Shown here piece by piece: positions 10,551-22,870 of a stretch of DNA of 64,000 nucleotides. This DNA comes from Agrypnia vestita (lineage: Eukaryota; Arthropoda; Insecta; Trichoptera; Phryganeidae). Positions within the stretch are counted from its first letter, which is position 1. Each line of letters opens with the position of its first letter. The stretch covers positions 1 to 64,000 of the forward strand of contig JADDOH010023114.1 of the NCBI GenBank assembly GCA_016648135.1, given 5' to 3'. Under the pieces are notes generated by a model. The model saw nothing but the letters and a program-made list of their open reading frames with translations. It made no database searches and was not told where the DNA came from. The translations under genes and the position numbers were made by a program.

Positions 10551-12992
10551 TATAAATAATCATTTTAATACCGCGTAAAGCATCGTAATCTAATTCCCTG
10601 ACTTATATGTCTAATTTGTTCATTATCTCAAAAGACCTTGTACAAATTATCGAAAGTTTTCGAGCTCTGAAAAGAGATTGCTTCGAATAAAAATCTTAGC
10701 CATAAGATACATTTTAGAAAGGCGGCGCAAAGTTAATACGTTAGTCCTCCTCGTCACATCTGTTATCTCTCCAGCCGGGCTCCGTAATCTTCTCAATGGT
10801 GGGTCGTCTCCAAATAAAGGATAATCGCGGAATTAACAGATCCTTTCAAAAAACCTTCTGAATGCTTCTTTCTGGGAACAGAAAGTGAATTGAAAACACT
10901 ATGGGCCACTTTCACAATCCAATTAAGTTAATGTATCGGTCTTCCAAAATTTACACGGCCAGAATAATAATATAATGCCATTTTCTTATAGTGCTTGTCA
11001 AAGGCCCCACCGCTGCCCGCTATTTTGACATTTTTCGTGAAAATGTGTTTGTGTCAATTTTCCGAGTAGGAAATTTTATAAATCTTCATTATCGTTTATT
11101 GACAAAAAAACAACGACAAACTATATAGTATTATACACAAGAGATATTTTTTAGATAATTCTTCTTGTACACACATTACTTTTTATTTACTACATCATTT
11201 TGCGAAGTTTTGTCATTTAAAACAGGGTTCTATGATATTCAAAACAAATTTCAAATTGACAGACCTGATCTTCTCTCTAAAGTATGTCTCAGAATTGCAT
11301 TTTCTAAGCGTTCAAAAGCTATGTTTTATTACCAAAGTACGCGACAAACTACCACATTAACTCATCACTGCCTAGATTACACAGACTGGACAATGAGTAC
11401 AGTGAGTTTGTAGATGTATTCCACGACAGCTTGATTACTTTAAAACGAAATACAACTCAATACTTTAATGATAGCCTTTTTTCCGTACATTTTTTCTAAT
11501 TGATTGATGTAATATGTTTTAAATTTAAACATAATATAATTTTTAAGAAAAGGAAATATAGTCAGTCAATTTCTGACGGCTTAATTTTGAATTTGACATC
11601 GCTTAAATTACCATAAATCAATGAATACACAATATTGAAAAGAAGCGTTAGATGTGAAGTTGGGCTGGTCATTAAAATGGATGGAAAACATAAACTTATG
11701 TTCTGACATTCTCGAATCTGAAGTAGTAAAATATAATTAAACTCAAGTAAACATAACAGAATGAATTATCTCTACAATGTTTATCTCTACAAAAAACACA
11801 AATTATGTAAATTTGTGTTTTTATTTATAAGCGATACATATAAAAAATATAGTGTCGAAGATATTGCGATAATATCGAAATATAATAAAAACTTATTTTT
11901 ATTTTAGTTTTAGTAATGGAATAAGACGAGCAATTTCCTCCCGCTCAAAAGATGGCCGCCGTGGCCGGAAACCGTTTTAAAGTACTTTTTATCAGATTTT
12001 ATCATGTGTACGCGTCGAAGTATATAAGAAGAGAAACTAGTAAAAGCCTACCACGGAGGTATCGCACCTTAATCAGCTTTATTTCCAGGCGGGAGTCGGT
12101 ATTGGATATTTTTGTTGAACCCACACAAATGTCGGGGAGGAAGAGTGCCCACACAAGAAAATGAAATAACCGCCGTGGCGTGAAATTGATACCGGATCGG
12201 AATATAATTTCCTGACTGGAACGCGATTACTTTATTTCTTTGAATATTGATTTGATTTGTTGGTTATTTACACTCGAGATTGGAAATGAGAACTTCTCTA
12301 CATCAAATAAAAGTTCCGTTTTACAAATATCAAGGTTTTGCTTAAAGGTTTTCGTTCTCAGTAAACAAACACGGCAAAGTGGAAAATTTTGTATTTACCA
12401 TTTATTGATATTAATTTCGCAATGATAAATATTTATTTTACGTACTACATCTTTGCATTTTATGCAACTACAATTATTAAAGGATTTACAAAATTAAAAA
12501 TGAAAAGACGTTTGAAGCTTATTTTGTAAGCAACTTTCTTGTTAGATATAATTATTAATCAAAAAATAACTTGACATTTTTTAACAACGACGTGCTTAAG
12601 TATGTGGTAATGACATTTGCTAAGTGATCAAGTGTTCAGAGGTTCTATCCTTGTTCCAGGAGACTAATAAGCAAAGTCGTATTATCACAGCCCAAGCGTT
12701 TCGCTTAGTTTGAAAATATCGAGTAAAAGTCCCGTTTATGCATAAGTATATATTATTTTCAAAAAGCACTTTGATTAATTTGATTTATTTCAAAATGAAT
12801 ACTTTTGAAAGTTAAGAAATTAAAAGGAATTCGAACTTGAGTATCAATGTGCTTAATAATATCACCCTTACCAACTCTTCTTTCCCTCTCAATATTCCTG
12901 TTACAATCATCCCTCCCCGTAATAACAATAATTTTGACTCCTTTTTTCAGTACCTACCTAATTGATTACAGGTATTTTCTGTTGTAGTTGTA
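10551..12992. other. No identifiable feature
   Basis: AT-rich sequence without recognised genes or repeats. The open frames at 11165-11413 and 11952-12164 have no motif and no supporting context. Confidence 0.3.
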
Positions 12993-13182
12993 GTTTTCTG
13001 GGATATTCTGCCATGTATCTCTGGCCTCTCTGGACGATGTTTCGAACACCATCGCAGGTGCTGTCCGAAATCATCAAGGCTGATGTGTTGCACAACACAT
13101 CAGCTCTGATGATGGACCGTGCAATGCGATTCGAAACGTCGGCTAGAGAGGTCAGAAATAGACCGCAGAATATCCCAGAAAA
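12993..13182. repeat. Foldback hairpin with inverted CTGATGA/CGAAAC modules, copy 1
   Basis: Outer arms TTTTCTGGGATATTCTGC and GCAGAATATCCCAGAAAA pair, with inner matching stretches (CCTCTCTGG/CTAGAGAGG) and a central GCTGATGTGTT/AACACATCAGC stem. The right half has CTGATGA (13106-13112) and CGAAACGTCGG (about 13132); the left half carries a degenerate inverted version (TTGATGA...CGAAACATCG on minus). Related in design to 50840-51010. Confidence 0.75.
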
Positions 13183-15284
13183 CTATACGCAGAAGAAACC
13201 TGAGAACATTTTTGATTATAGGTTTTCTATATTTTAATGCAGTTTGTTTAATACTTACATACTTGTCGACGAGAGCTTCTGTCGCTCTTCAAACATCGGT
13301 AGTATAATATATATTTAAAGTTATGTAGAGTACCTAAACATAGTTCCATAGTAAACAAATCACTGTTATTTTATTTTTATATAAAATCCAGAGTGCTGTC
13401 CGTAAACGCTAAAATATTAGTGTACAAAACACTCAGCAGAGCTCATCTAAGTGCACATACGCACCTGAAGTTTTTGAAAGGAAAATTTTGAGATATCTTC
13501 GGACCGGTTTTAGACGATGGAATTTAGAGTAGGCATTACAATAGTGAGCTCTATAGTTTGTTTAAGGAGCTAAACCCCACAAAATTTATAAAATTGGGAA
13601 TGCTGGTGACTGGGTCTTGTGGAGAGAATGATTGAACAACAAGCACCGAAGTCCCTGCTGAATTCAAGACCATCAGGGCGAAGGAGCTTAGCAAGGCCAA
13701 AGTTAAGATGAAGCGAATGTCCTCAAAGAAATATCTGCCTTGTAGATTCAGAACTGGAGAGAGCTGGCACGAGACCGAGATGAGTGGAGGAATACTCTTG
13801 AGGAGGCCAAGACCCACCAGGGGTGTGGAGCCAAAAGTGATGATGATGAGTAAAGATTGCTTTATTCTGTCCACTTCCGTAAAATCATTTAGTTCAGTTA
13901 TCGTAAGAAAACCATAATATATTATATGTTAGGAGACGTGTGCATGTGCATGTGTTTGGTAATACTCAAACATGAATGGCAATTATGATGCGCATGGAGC
14001 GACTCCTGAGAAGTTGGTAATAGTGTGACCTTGTGATGATCCAGGTAGATAGTGGGGTCTCCGTCAAATGACGGTATTTTCTAGAGATGTTTTCTGTCAG
14101 AGATTTTATATAGTCGTAAAATAATTGACGCGAGTAGTATTTATTATTATATTTTTCATTCCGATCTTATATGTGAGCGCGCGCGATTGAGCGACAGGAT
14201 GCAACCGGTCGACTTCAACCATATGATGTAGCGATACAGTTGTTAAAAAATTAAATATTCAATACAGAAATATTACTACTACTAAAATTCAACTTTTCAT
14301 ATGAAATAATGTTCTATACTATCAGAAATTATTCTATACGATAAATTAACTAAAAATACGTATTAACTGAAAATAATTATTCTGTGAAAATTGCGCTTTT
14401 GAATGCAAAATTAACTAAAAATATTAACTAAAATATTTCTAACATCTTGGGTTCGCATACTATATTGAAAATACCTACTGCCCTTTGCATTTACTAAGTA
14501 TATTACCTAAATAGCCACAGCTATACCATCCTGTCCGTCAGGGACGAAACATAAAACATAGTTATATTTCTAAAAGTGCTACCTCTTACGCGACAAAAAT
14601 ACCTATTGCAGTCGGGCTATGAATATGAACTATTTCCGCCTCATAATGGCGCCTGGAACCAATACTAAAAACCTCACTAGAAATAATAAATGCGACTAAA
14701 TCTCGATAAATACAATATATACTATTCGTAATACGTCGTTGAATTGGCACATGATTCGTCTAATGGATGAAGGACCCCGTTGTGTATCGTAATAACTTCA
14801 AATTCTTTTATAGGAGCAGTGTGGAAACAATTGCATAATATTACGTAATAAAAACATCTAACGAACCTAATAATCTATACATTTATGTTACAATAAAATA
14901 CGTTCACCAGAAGAATTCGTGTATTAGAAATAAAACATTTTCGATTTGAGACAAACCAGTAAAATCGTTCGAACGGCGCAAAGGGAAAAATTCACACATA
15001 TTAAATAACACTGAAATTAATAATTATAAACACTTTGTATTAGCAAATTCTTACCTTGAATGGTTTCGTTCTAGACGTGCATGAACCTGTTCATATTAAT
15101 TCCATGGGAAAATAATACATATATTTTCTATCTACGAAATAAGACATTTTTTGAAGCGAAACTTCTTTATAAATAAGTAGATAAGGTCTCGGGGATGGTT
15201 TGTTCGAAAGGATTCTACAACAGCCCGTGAGTTTATATGAAATAATAGTTTCTTTGAATGCTAAGTTTTGGTTTTTTAAACCCT
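13183..15284. other. No identifiable gene
   Basis: AT-rich with a slightly GC-richer patch at 13540-13920 that has open frames on both strands (107 and 69 codons). Neither has a recognisable domain. Nothing else supported. Confidence 0.3.
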
Positions 15285-15580
15285 CAGCATCTCTGCTGAG
15301 AGGGGTTGAGGCTCCGCGCCCGCCTAAACCCGGTGACCAACTTCCTAAGTGACTAAATGGCCCCCCTTGTTCCTCCGGAACTTACTGCATCCCGAGACTC
15401 TATCTCTTCTTTACGAGATGTGATCCTGTGACGCCCTTCTTTTAGGCTTATAATTGAGAAGGCCGTACTCTTTTGGTACGAGTTTCTGATGTTGTGTGTT
15501 GTCTTGAGGCGCCTTTCTTTTAGGCCGGTGTTTGAAGAATCATGTACTCTTTTGGTACGAATTGATGACGACATTAGCCT
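15285..15580. repeat. Two diverged tandem units of about 70 bp
   Basis: Units near 15432-15490 and 15507-15570 share GCC.TTCTTTTAGGC and GTACTCTTTTGGTACGA. The latter contains a 6-bp inverted pair (GTAC/GTAC around CTTTTG). The preceding 15285-15320 has a CTCAGCATCTCTGCTGAG hairpin. Probably part of the repeat element that extends to 17045. Confidence 0.6.
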
Positions 15581-16199
15581 CCTTTGCGGGCATAGTCAGC
15601 GATGTTACAAATTATTGTGCAATCTCATTATGCCTTTTCAGAATGGCGTCCCACGATTCTGCATCTTGCAACATTTACTTTGGTCAAATGTTAGGGTGTT
15701 AGTAACATATTTATAATATCCCAGCTACTCTATATGAGTGAATGATTTTTGTACTGCATCTGGCTCTGTCTTTTTACAGAGGATGAAATAGAAGTTAACG
15801 TTTTCTATTGAGATTTCATAGCATTCAGGCATGAAAATCCTTCCAAAGTCAGAGAATTCACGACGTTGGTTTACGCTGTTTTTGAGCAAGATGAGTCGCG
15901 AAGGTCGAGTCTAGTGGCCACTCCGATCAACAAGGGAGGTCCCGCTTTTAAGAGTACCTCACAGGGGCTTGCGCGAATTCCAGGCTTATGACACGAGCGT
16001 CATCTACAACCTCACCTAGCTCAACGTTCGTAAACCAGAAAACTCCAATTTCAGTTAGATCTCCCCATTCTGTCCTTTACTCGTCGTTCTGAAGCTACTT
16101 GTTAAGCCAGATGTACCGAGGTACTCAAATCATAAAGACTTGGCTGAAGACCGGATTGCGCAATACTTATGCAACACAGTTATTATAAGGCTACTAAGC
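15581..16199. other. Interior of repeat family R copy 2 region
   Basis: No gene recognised; moderate GC content. Likely belongs to the same large noncoding element as the flanking 15285-15580 and 16200-17045 pieces, but the boundaries are not visible. Confidence 0.3.
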
Positions 16200-17045
16200 A
16201 TTTCTTATAGAATTACGTGTATTCAATTATTAGTAAAAATAGTTTGAAAATCCCCATACTTTAAAATATATTCGTTCGGAAGAATTTCTCGTACGATTTG
16301 GATTGATATCTGGTTATGCAATACATAACGCGTCGACAATATTATGAATCTATTAAGCACTGCTTATAGAGCTCCGTAAAATCAATTGTTAATACAAATG
16401 GTATGAAAATCCCCATGCATCAAAATATATTCGTTTGGGAGATATTCCCGTACGAATTGAGCCAAGATCACACAAGAAATCGTGATATTAATTATACATT
16501 ATTGCTCCGATTTTAAATCTTCCCAAAATAAATACATTTCAATAGTGAAAATAATTAATCGATATATAATATAAATGTGTTCCTTAGCTGTTACACAGTG
16601 GCGGTATGATCCTCTCTGGTACTGATGAATGGTAGATTCCTCCATACGTCCGGGCAGCAACTCCGTCCGCAAATGATGTTCTGGAACTCAGGGCTCCGTC
16701 GGTAGTCTGTTGGGCAGCGCTCCCGCTCGCAAGTCTGGTCTCGAACTGAAGGGGCTGAGTATATCGTGTTCGCTCCTTTTATAGTAACGATTTCACCATA
16801 CCTCTGAAATCCACGCTAGTGCAGTGACTCATCCTATGCGCGATGACCTCACCGCCGGCGCTCGCCATTGGCCGGATTCAGTCATCAGGACGGTCGCCTC
16901 CGGCTCAACCCGTCGAAGGCAAAGCGCGCCTGTGATTGGCCCGTTTCGTTAAAATAATGGTAAAGCACTCGCTACACGCGAGACTTGCTGTTCCTATTCA
17001 TAAATAATAAAGGCTCGTTCGCACCTACTCACAAGGTCGAGTCTA
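16200..17045 (-). repeat. Noncoding repeat family R, copy 2, with promoter-like end
   Basis: On minus it starts AGTAGGTGCGAACGAGCCTT (about 17025), then two inverted-or-direct CCAAT boxes (GGCCAATCAC; GGCCAATGGC), a TATA box ACTATAAAAGGAGCG (about 16785) and a CAG start candidate. Downstream are two tandem subrepeats of about 157 bp (about 16480-16200) beginning CGTACGGGAATATCTCCCAA and CGTACGAGAAATTCTTCCGA. It resembles the LTR plus leader of a non-autonomous retroelement, but no second LTR or primer site was found. Confidence 0.55.
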
Positions 17046-18190
17046 TTAGGATTGGCAAACAATATTAATTTAACACAGAATTATATCTATGGTATAATAA
17101 AGACCTAAGAAATATTACTTGTATAGCTGAACATTCAATATTTTATTAGCCTCTTGTAATACATGGAATTTTGAGAAGAAATATATCAGGCTTTTACTTT
17201 TAAACGATTCAAACCAGAAGAAATATATTTTTGATGTCCATACTTGGATTTTGGAATATTATTATTTTAAGATTTTCTAAATTTATTAAATCTATATCTC
17301 TATGTCGACCATCACAACCTTGAGCCGGCTTTGGGATATATCTAGCTATATTTAATTAGTTTGTATTGTATTCAAGATATTATAATTGCATAATATCGTC
17401 TAATATTTTCTGATTTAATTTATACTCATATTTTCGATAAATGTTTGTAAATTTATTAGGAACACTTAATGTTAACATGCACGTTAAGCGAGGATTCTGA
17501 CAGGCTTCAGCTCAGGTATAAGAGGATTCAAAGCTATCCCGACAAAGTGATTGAAATTTGATCACATCTTTCCTCTCTCAACGGTCTCCCCAGATTTTCC
17601 ACGTAGTTCACTTGAAAATTTCAAGTAGCTACTTGGAGGGAGTATTTAGGAAAACCCGCACTTTGAAGGCAAGCGGGTGCAATTTAATGTACGACAGAAT
17701 CACAGGCTTTACACTTATAGACAGGCTCAAAGCTTAGAATATTCATTTATAAACGTAAATCTTTAGCAAAAGTATGATTGTAAAATATCTGAAATAAAAA
17801 TTATATTTTATATTTCTCCACAAAGATAAATGCTCAATTATAAAGGATAATCCAACTGAACATTTCTTTTAAGAATATAGTTAAACTCTTTTATCTTTCG
17901 TAGAAACGTCAAATGAAACGTCATATTTGAAATAAAAACTACGAGTATATCTACCCAGCAGCTCCAGTCAGTACTTCGAAAAAATCTGCACTTAACCAGA
18001 ATTTCTAGGTGAGAAATCATTTGACTCGTAATATTTCTATACCAATTATTATCATATTCAGATTACAATAAATCACAATAATCTCTTAAATACTAAATGT
18101 TTAATTTTGATTTTTTTCAAATATATTGTCCCGAAATCCTAAAAATTTAGGAGAATGGCACATAATCGAAGGTTCCCGAGCGGTCTGCTT
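17046..18190. other. No identifiable feature
   Basis: AT-rich; no gene, RNA or repeat recognised. Confidence 0.3.
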
Positions 18191-18300
18191 CGGTTCGGAA
18201 TAGTCTGGAAGAAGCTCTTACGCACCAAAATACGCCAGAAGTTTGTGAAACTCGAGCCGTTATAAATTACGTGGAAAATGCGCGTGACACATTCTGTTGG
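18191..18300 (+). promoter_or_regulatory. Heat-shock-type promoter cassette, copy 1
   Basis: A run of 5-bp-spaced heat-shock-factor half sites is visible (GAA 18198, GTC 18203, GAA 18208), then ACGCACCAAAATACG (18220-18234), a further imperfect site (CCAGAAGTTTGTGAAAC) and a TATA box TTATAAATTA (about 18260). The sequence is homologous, including TATA position, to the minus strand at 22870-22789. The 200 bases after the TATA are A-rich like heat-shock gene leaders, but no heat-shock protein frame follows; the first ATG at about 18527 reads only two codons. Confidence 0.5.
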
Positions 18301-19728
18301 TTTTGACGGCGACTATTGCGAATTATAAGCGGCAAGCGAAATAAATTAAGAGAGTACCTACAGGGCGTTCGACAGCGATCAGCTTGCTAAAAATAGCGTA
18401 ATAATAAAGTGTGTAAAGTATTCTGGAAGACGAGTATAAGGTGTTCCACAGACGAGTAATTAGTGTGAATTAAAGAACAGTGCTTCAGTTAAAATTGTGC
18501 CCGGTGACTTTGTGCATAAAATAAAATATGAATTAAATTCAAGTGTTTCATTTGTCTCCGCTGCGATCCCATGACAATGCATATGTTTACGTAAAACTAA
18601 TTCTTTAATTTACTGACCGTTCGCGCCTCTATGTATATTATACCACAAGCTGTGTCCGCGGCGTCGCGTAGATTTTTAGTAACTTTTAGTCATATTTTAT
18701 CAATTTGTGTATTTACCTTAACATATAGATGTATGTAATCGCAGACTATTTTATGGAATTTTTCGTGTTCTACAACTTCTCTGTAGAAAGTATTTACATA
18801 TCTCTCATCGTTAAGGCAGTGTTCGTAAAAAAACCCATCGCTCAACAATTTTTTCGTCGACTTTAGTTGTAAAATAGGCACCACGAAAAGCCATTTTATT
18901 TTACCGGGATAATATATAGTTTATAACCACCAAGTCCATTCTAAATATTGGTGAAAGAATTTTTGAAATCCGACGAGTAGTTTCAGAGTAGACTCTTACA
19001 AACTTTACTTCTTTGTATATTAGTATAGATTAACGAAAATATATCGATATATGACTGAGAAGCGCACTGAAATTTTGGGTGATAATTTATTTTGACCTAA
19101 GGTCGATACTTCGGACTTGAATGATGTCTGTTTTCATCAATGTGTAGCTATGTGCCATACAACCCGGAAAATCCTGGACGAGTAATTCTGGTTTTGGAGA
19201 TATCATTTTGCCGCTCAGAACGTGCGATTTAATGATGCTGAAATTTTTTCTTTACAGTAATGTGAAATATAAGGTTTATTATAGTGCTCCAGAAAAGATT
19301 CAACCACTTAATTACAACACCCTACGTTACTGTAACTGCTGAAATAGAGCCTCAATTAATATATCATATAAAAATGTGATGGAAAATTTCGTCAATGTAT
19401 GGTTAATTGTAGAGAGATTCCGAGGCCATCGTTTGACAGATATTATTTTTATTTTCTTTAGTTTAGCACAAACACAGGCTTTACATGTCCATAATTTTTT
19501 TGCATGATGGTGTAACATATTGTCGTCTAAATATTATAATAAACAATATTGTAATAATTTTTTTTAAGTCATAAAATATATTATAGTCTACGTGCATTGT
19601 CTGCGCGCGTGGGCATGCAGCCTTTTCGGACCATGCGGCTCGTATATCTACATATTGCCGTAAGACTAGAGTGCACAAAGATATAATCACACAGCGTGGT
19701 TATTTTATCTGTTGCATCAATGATTATA
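18301..19728. other. Leader-like then AT-rich stretch with a LINE/Helitron-type remnant
   Basis: After a possible leader (18301-18520) no coding sequence is recognised. 18890-19030 (GGTGAAAGAATTTTTGAAAT, then a TTACAAACTTTA-like end and TATTAGTATAGATT) resembles a repeat tail common in moth genomes; this is from memory. The minus frame 18884-18690 (64 codons) has no recognised domain. Confidence 0.4.
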
Positions 19729-21013
19729 TTAGGTCCTTACATATGAAATTGGCGTTTAGTATGGGAGGAACATAAAGCTGATTTTTTTTTATTATAATAT
19801 ATTTATTTAATCAAAGTATGTACCATTGCTATCTATGCACTTTTGCCATCTCATAGGTAGTTCATCGATCCCTATACTAAAAAAACCATTCGGACGGGAA
19901 TCAATAAAATCTTTGAAGGCGGTTTGGACTGCCCCATCGGAGTTGAAATTTTTCCTTTGCAAGAAGTTATCCAAATTTCGAAAAAATGCTAATCTGTTGG
20001 GGCAAGGTTCGGAGAGTACGGTGGATGTCTTAGACATTCCAATTGAAGCTCCTCTAATTTGGTAGCCGTCTGTTGTGCAGTGTGTGGTCTAGCGTTATCA
20101 TGAAGCAGCAGTGGCCTAGAGCGATTAACCAGCCTCGGTTGTTTAGCAGCTAGCTTTTCCATCATGGTTTGCAGTTGCTGACAATAGACATCTGCCGTAA
20201 TCGTCTGGCCAGATTTAAGAAAGCTGTAGTGAACGACACCAGCACTAGTCCACCAAACGCTCACAAGTAACTTTTTTGGAGTCAATTTTCGCTTGGGGCA
20301 TGGTTTGGCTGGTTCGGCAGGGTTCAGCCATTGCGATGAGCGCTTCCGATTATCGTACAGGATCCACTTTTCATCACAGGTAATGATTCGATTTAAAATC
20401 CCTTCATTATTGTGCCGGTTGAGTAATGCAACGCAGCAGTCAACGCGCGTTTGTTGATTTGCTTCACTCAATTCGTGAGGTACCCACCTTTCAAGCTTTT
20501 TCACCTTACCAATTTGCTTCAAGTGGATTAAAACAGTTTTATCACTAACACCGCAGCCTGCAGCTAACTCGGATGTGGTTTGCGATGGATCCGCTTCCAC
20601 AATAGCCTTCAATTCTTCATTATCAGCTTTGGTCTCCGGCCGTCCACGGGGCTTGTTCTGCAGGTCGAAATTTCCAGAACGAAAACGTTGGAACCAAAAA
20701 CGCACTGTGTTTTCTTTTGCGGCACCGTCGCCATACACATCATTAATCCTTCGAGCCGTTTCTGCAGCACTGGTGCCACGGTGGAACTCGTACTCGTAAA
20801 TAACGCGATATTTCAAGTTTTTCATTTTGTAAACTGAGTGACGCAAAGAAAAAAACAATTGAGGAAAAAACAAATGAATTATAATTTTCAAAACACAAAT
20901 ACATGAGTAAATAGCTGTATAAATTTGGATTTGGAACTCCTAACCAAAGAGAAGATATTTGAAATCAAATTTGCTAGTACGGCAAAACGCCAATTTCATA
21001 TGTAAAGACCTAA
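19729..21013 (-). mobile_element. mariner transposon, copy 1 (1285 bp)
   Basis: Both ends carry inverted repeats of about 28 bp beginning TTAGGTC-TTACATATGAA, and the element is flanked by TA on both sides (19727-19728 and 21014-21015), the mariner target duplication. Length equals that of copy 2 at 48721-50005. One transposase gene is present on the minus strand. Confidence 0.95.
19989..20825 (-). pseudogene. mariner transposase, copy 1, truncated after third catalytic Asp
   Basis: Start chosen at the Met 20825 (MKNLKYRVIYEY), which matches mariner family N-termini; the open frame extends 22 codons further upstream without support. Residues about 1-110 form the paired helix-turn-helix DNA-binding region, followed by the WVPHEL signature. 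Catalytic Asp residues are D151 (ITCDEKWI), D243 (LLLHDNARPH) and D278 (APTD), 34 residues between the last two, giving D,D34D. A stop codon (TAG, 19989-19991) follows D278 directly, and a one-base shortening of an A/T run just after it shifts the remaining frame. The C-terminal 60 or so residues survive in another frame (to 19807, ending TYFD). Also YSPNLAPTD replaces the usual YSPDLAP. Not expected to be active; cuts and pastes DNA in its intact form. Confidence 0.93.
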
Positions 21014-21854
21014 TATTGTCAATTACAATAAAATTTTCTTTTTGAATTTCGATTTTCAGTCTGAAAATATGTCTATATTGCTTTATGAATGAGGAATATA
21101 ATATTACGAACATTATAATGAATCGCGGTTCTAATGAATATTGAATTTTACGCACTGTATTATTCGACATTGAATTAAATTATCGCTTGAGTTTGAAACA
21201 CCCATTATAATATAAATTAAAAATAATATAAATTATATTCGAAGAAATATCACAGTATCTAAAAGCTATCAAAAACAGATTTCTTTAAAATAATTTAAGA
21301 GCATCCATTAAAGAAAAGAGGGATCATTAAAATTAATGAAACGCCCTTTAAAAAGAATAACTCCAGCAATGAGCCCGCTGTAATCTTGGCGAGCGAGCGT
21401 GGGAATAGCAGAATGAATTAAGTTTCCAATTCACGAACTTCATCCCTAAGTCCTCCAAAATCAACCCCTGTCCAAACCCAGTTAATTGTTTTCCTGTAAG
21501 AGGCGATGGTCTCCACGCAGAGTGTTTATTAAATCTTCCCACCACTGTTCGGGATAGGTTTTTATGTATGTTTAATAATAATAATTGGTTTTTACGCTTT
21601 TTTATATAAATTTCAGTAGCAATAGAAGAATTTGTGATATTTACATAATATGTAATATCAATCTCAGTAGCATTGTTGTTGAGGGTTAAAGCAGAAAAGG
21701 TCCTACGCCCTACTGCTAAGCTAGTTTTCAAGCGCGTGCAGTGCGTACATTGAAAAATGACTTTTACATAATCATATATTGTAGAAAATAAATCAGATAT
21801 TTATCTTAAAATCGGAATAATACGTAAATAATTTTGATAGGAATATTACGAGGT
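21014..21854. other. AT-rich spacer
   Basis: No supported feature. A 127-codon minus frame (21731-21348) has no recognised domain. Confidence 0.3.
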
Positions 21855-22385
21855 ATACAGGGTTATTTGGAAAACATTAATAACCTCGCAGGACTATATT
21901 CCTCACTTGATTATGAGTCGAAAATGTTCAAGCTATTGTGACCTAATATCAATAGTTAAGGAGATATGCGACATCAAAGTTTGCATTTTTTTTCAATATT
22001 TCTGACTTATTTTTTGTAAAACGTTGGACTATCATTACAGTAACTCATGTCGATTACGAAAAATTCATTCGTTTCAATTCACGTTAAATAAAACGATAAA
22101 AACCCTGAAAAAAATCCATTTGGAATATTTTCCAATTGGAATTCGAAGGTTTTTATTTGACTTGTGTTAAAGGGAATGAATTTTTAATATTCAATATGAC
22201 TTACTATGATGATAGTCGAACGTTTAACAAAAAATAATTCAGAAATATTGAAAAAAAATGCAAACTTTGATGTCGCATATCTCCTTATTGATATTATGTC
22301 ATAATAGCTTGAACATTTTCGACTCATAATCATGGGAGGAATATAGTCCTGCGAGGTTATTAATGTTTTCCAAATAACCCTGTAT
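21855..22385. mobile_element. Palindromic MITE, full-length copy (531 bp)
   Basis: Left arm (21855-22050) and right arm (22188-22385) are long inverted copies starting ATACAGGGTTATTTGGAAAA. Shared inner words include TGAGTCGAAAATGTTCAAGC and GATGTCGCATATCTCC. The short middle is AT-rich. No transposase. Solo right arms of the same family lie at 40230-40425 and, more decayed, 45898-46011. Confidence 0.88.
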
Positions 22386-22762
22386 ATTCTTTCCAAAATA
22401 TATGTTTACGTAAAATTCGTGCACTAATGTAAGCACTGCATGCTCCTACTAGTTTTACTGTACTATGTAAGACGTAATTATTATGCAAAGTCCGGTTAGG
22501 CAGCTGCCAAATGCTATCCGGTAGGTGGTAGGATTATTCACGCGTGACATATCGATTGCAATACATTCTTGTACATCATTCTTTTTCTGTAATATATAAA
22601 ATTGTAAATTTAAACTTCTTTTATGTAATTGACCTTTTCCCACCAGCAGAGAGCAGTAAAATTGAAAGCTAGAAAGATATGGTAAAATGCATTATGGAAG
22701 TAAAAGAACCGCCTGAGGTTGTGCGAACCTGCTGAGCAACCCGGTGAGTGGGAAATGTCCTT
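22386..22762. other. Spacer
   Basis: No gene found. It would be the transcribed region of the minus-strand promoter cassette at 22763-22870, but holds no heat-shock coding frame. Confidence 0.3.
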
Positions 22763-22870
22763 CACTAAGAAAGACTATTTGACATGCACTTTTATGTTCT
22801 CGGTTTTCGAGAAGTTTCCGATTTATTCCCGTGTATTTTGGTGCGTGTGGGTTTCTTCCAGAATATTCCA
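22763..22870 (-). promoter_or_regulatory. Heat-shock-type promoter cassette, copy 2
   Basis: Two perfect three-module heat-shock elements: TTC-GAA-TTC at 22806-22818 and TTC-GAA-TTC at 22856-22868, each with exact 5-bp spacing. Between them on minus is CACGCACCAAAATACACG, matching copy 1. A TATA-like CATAAAAG (minus, about 22797-22790) follows at the same relative position as in copy 1. On the plus side a TATAAAAAG at 22988 could give a second start, so bidirectional use is possible. No heat-shock gene body is visible on either side. Confidence 0.6.
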
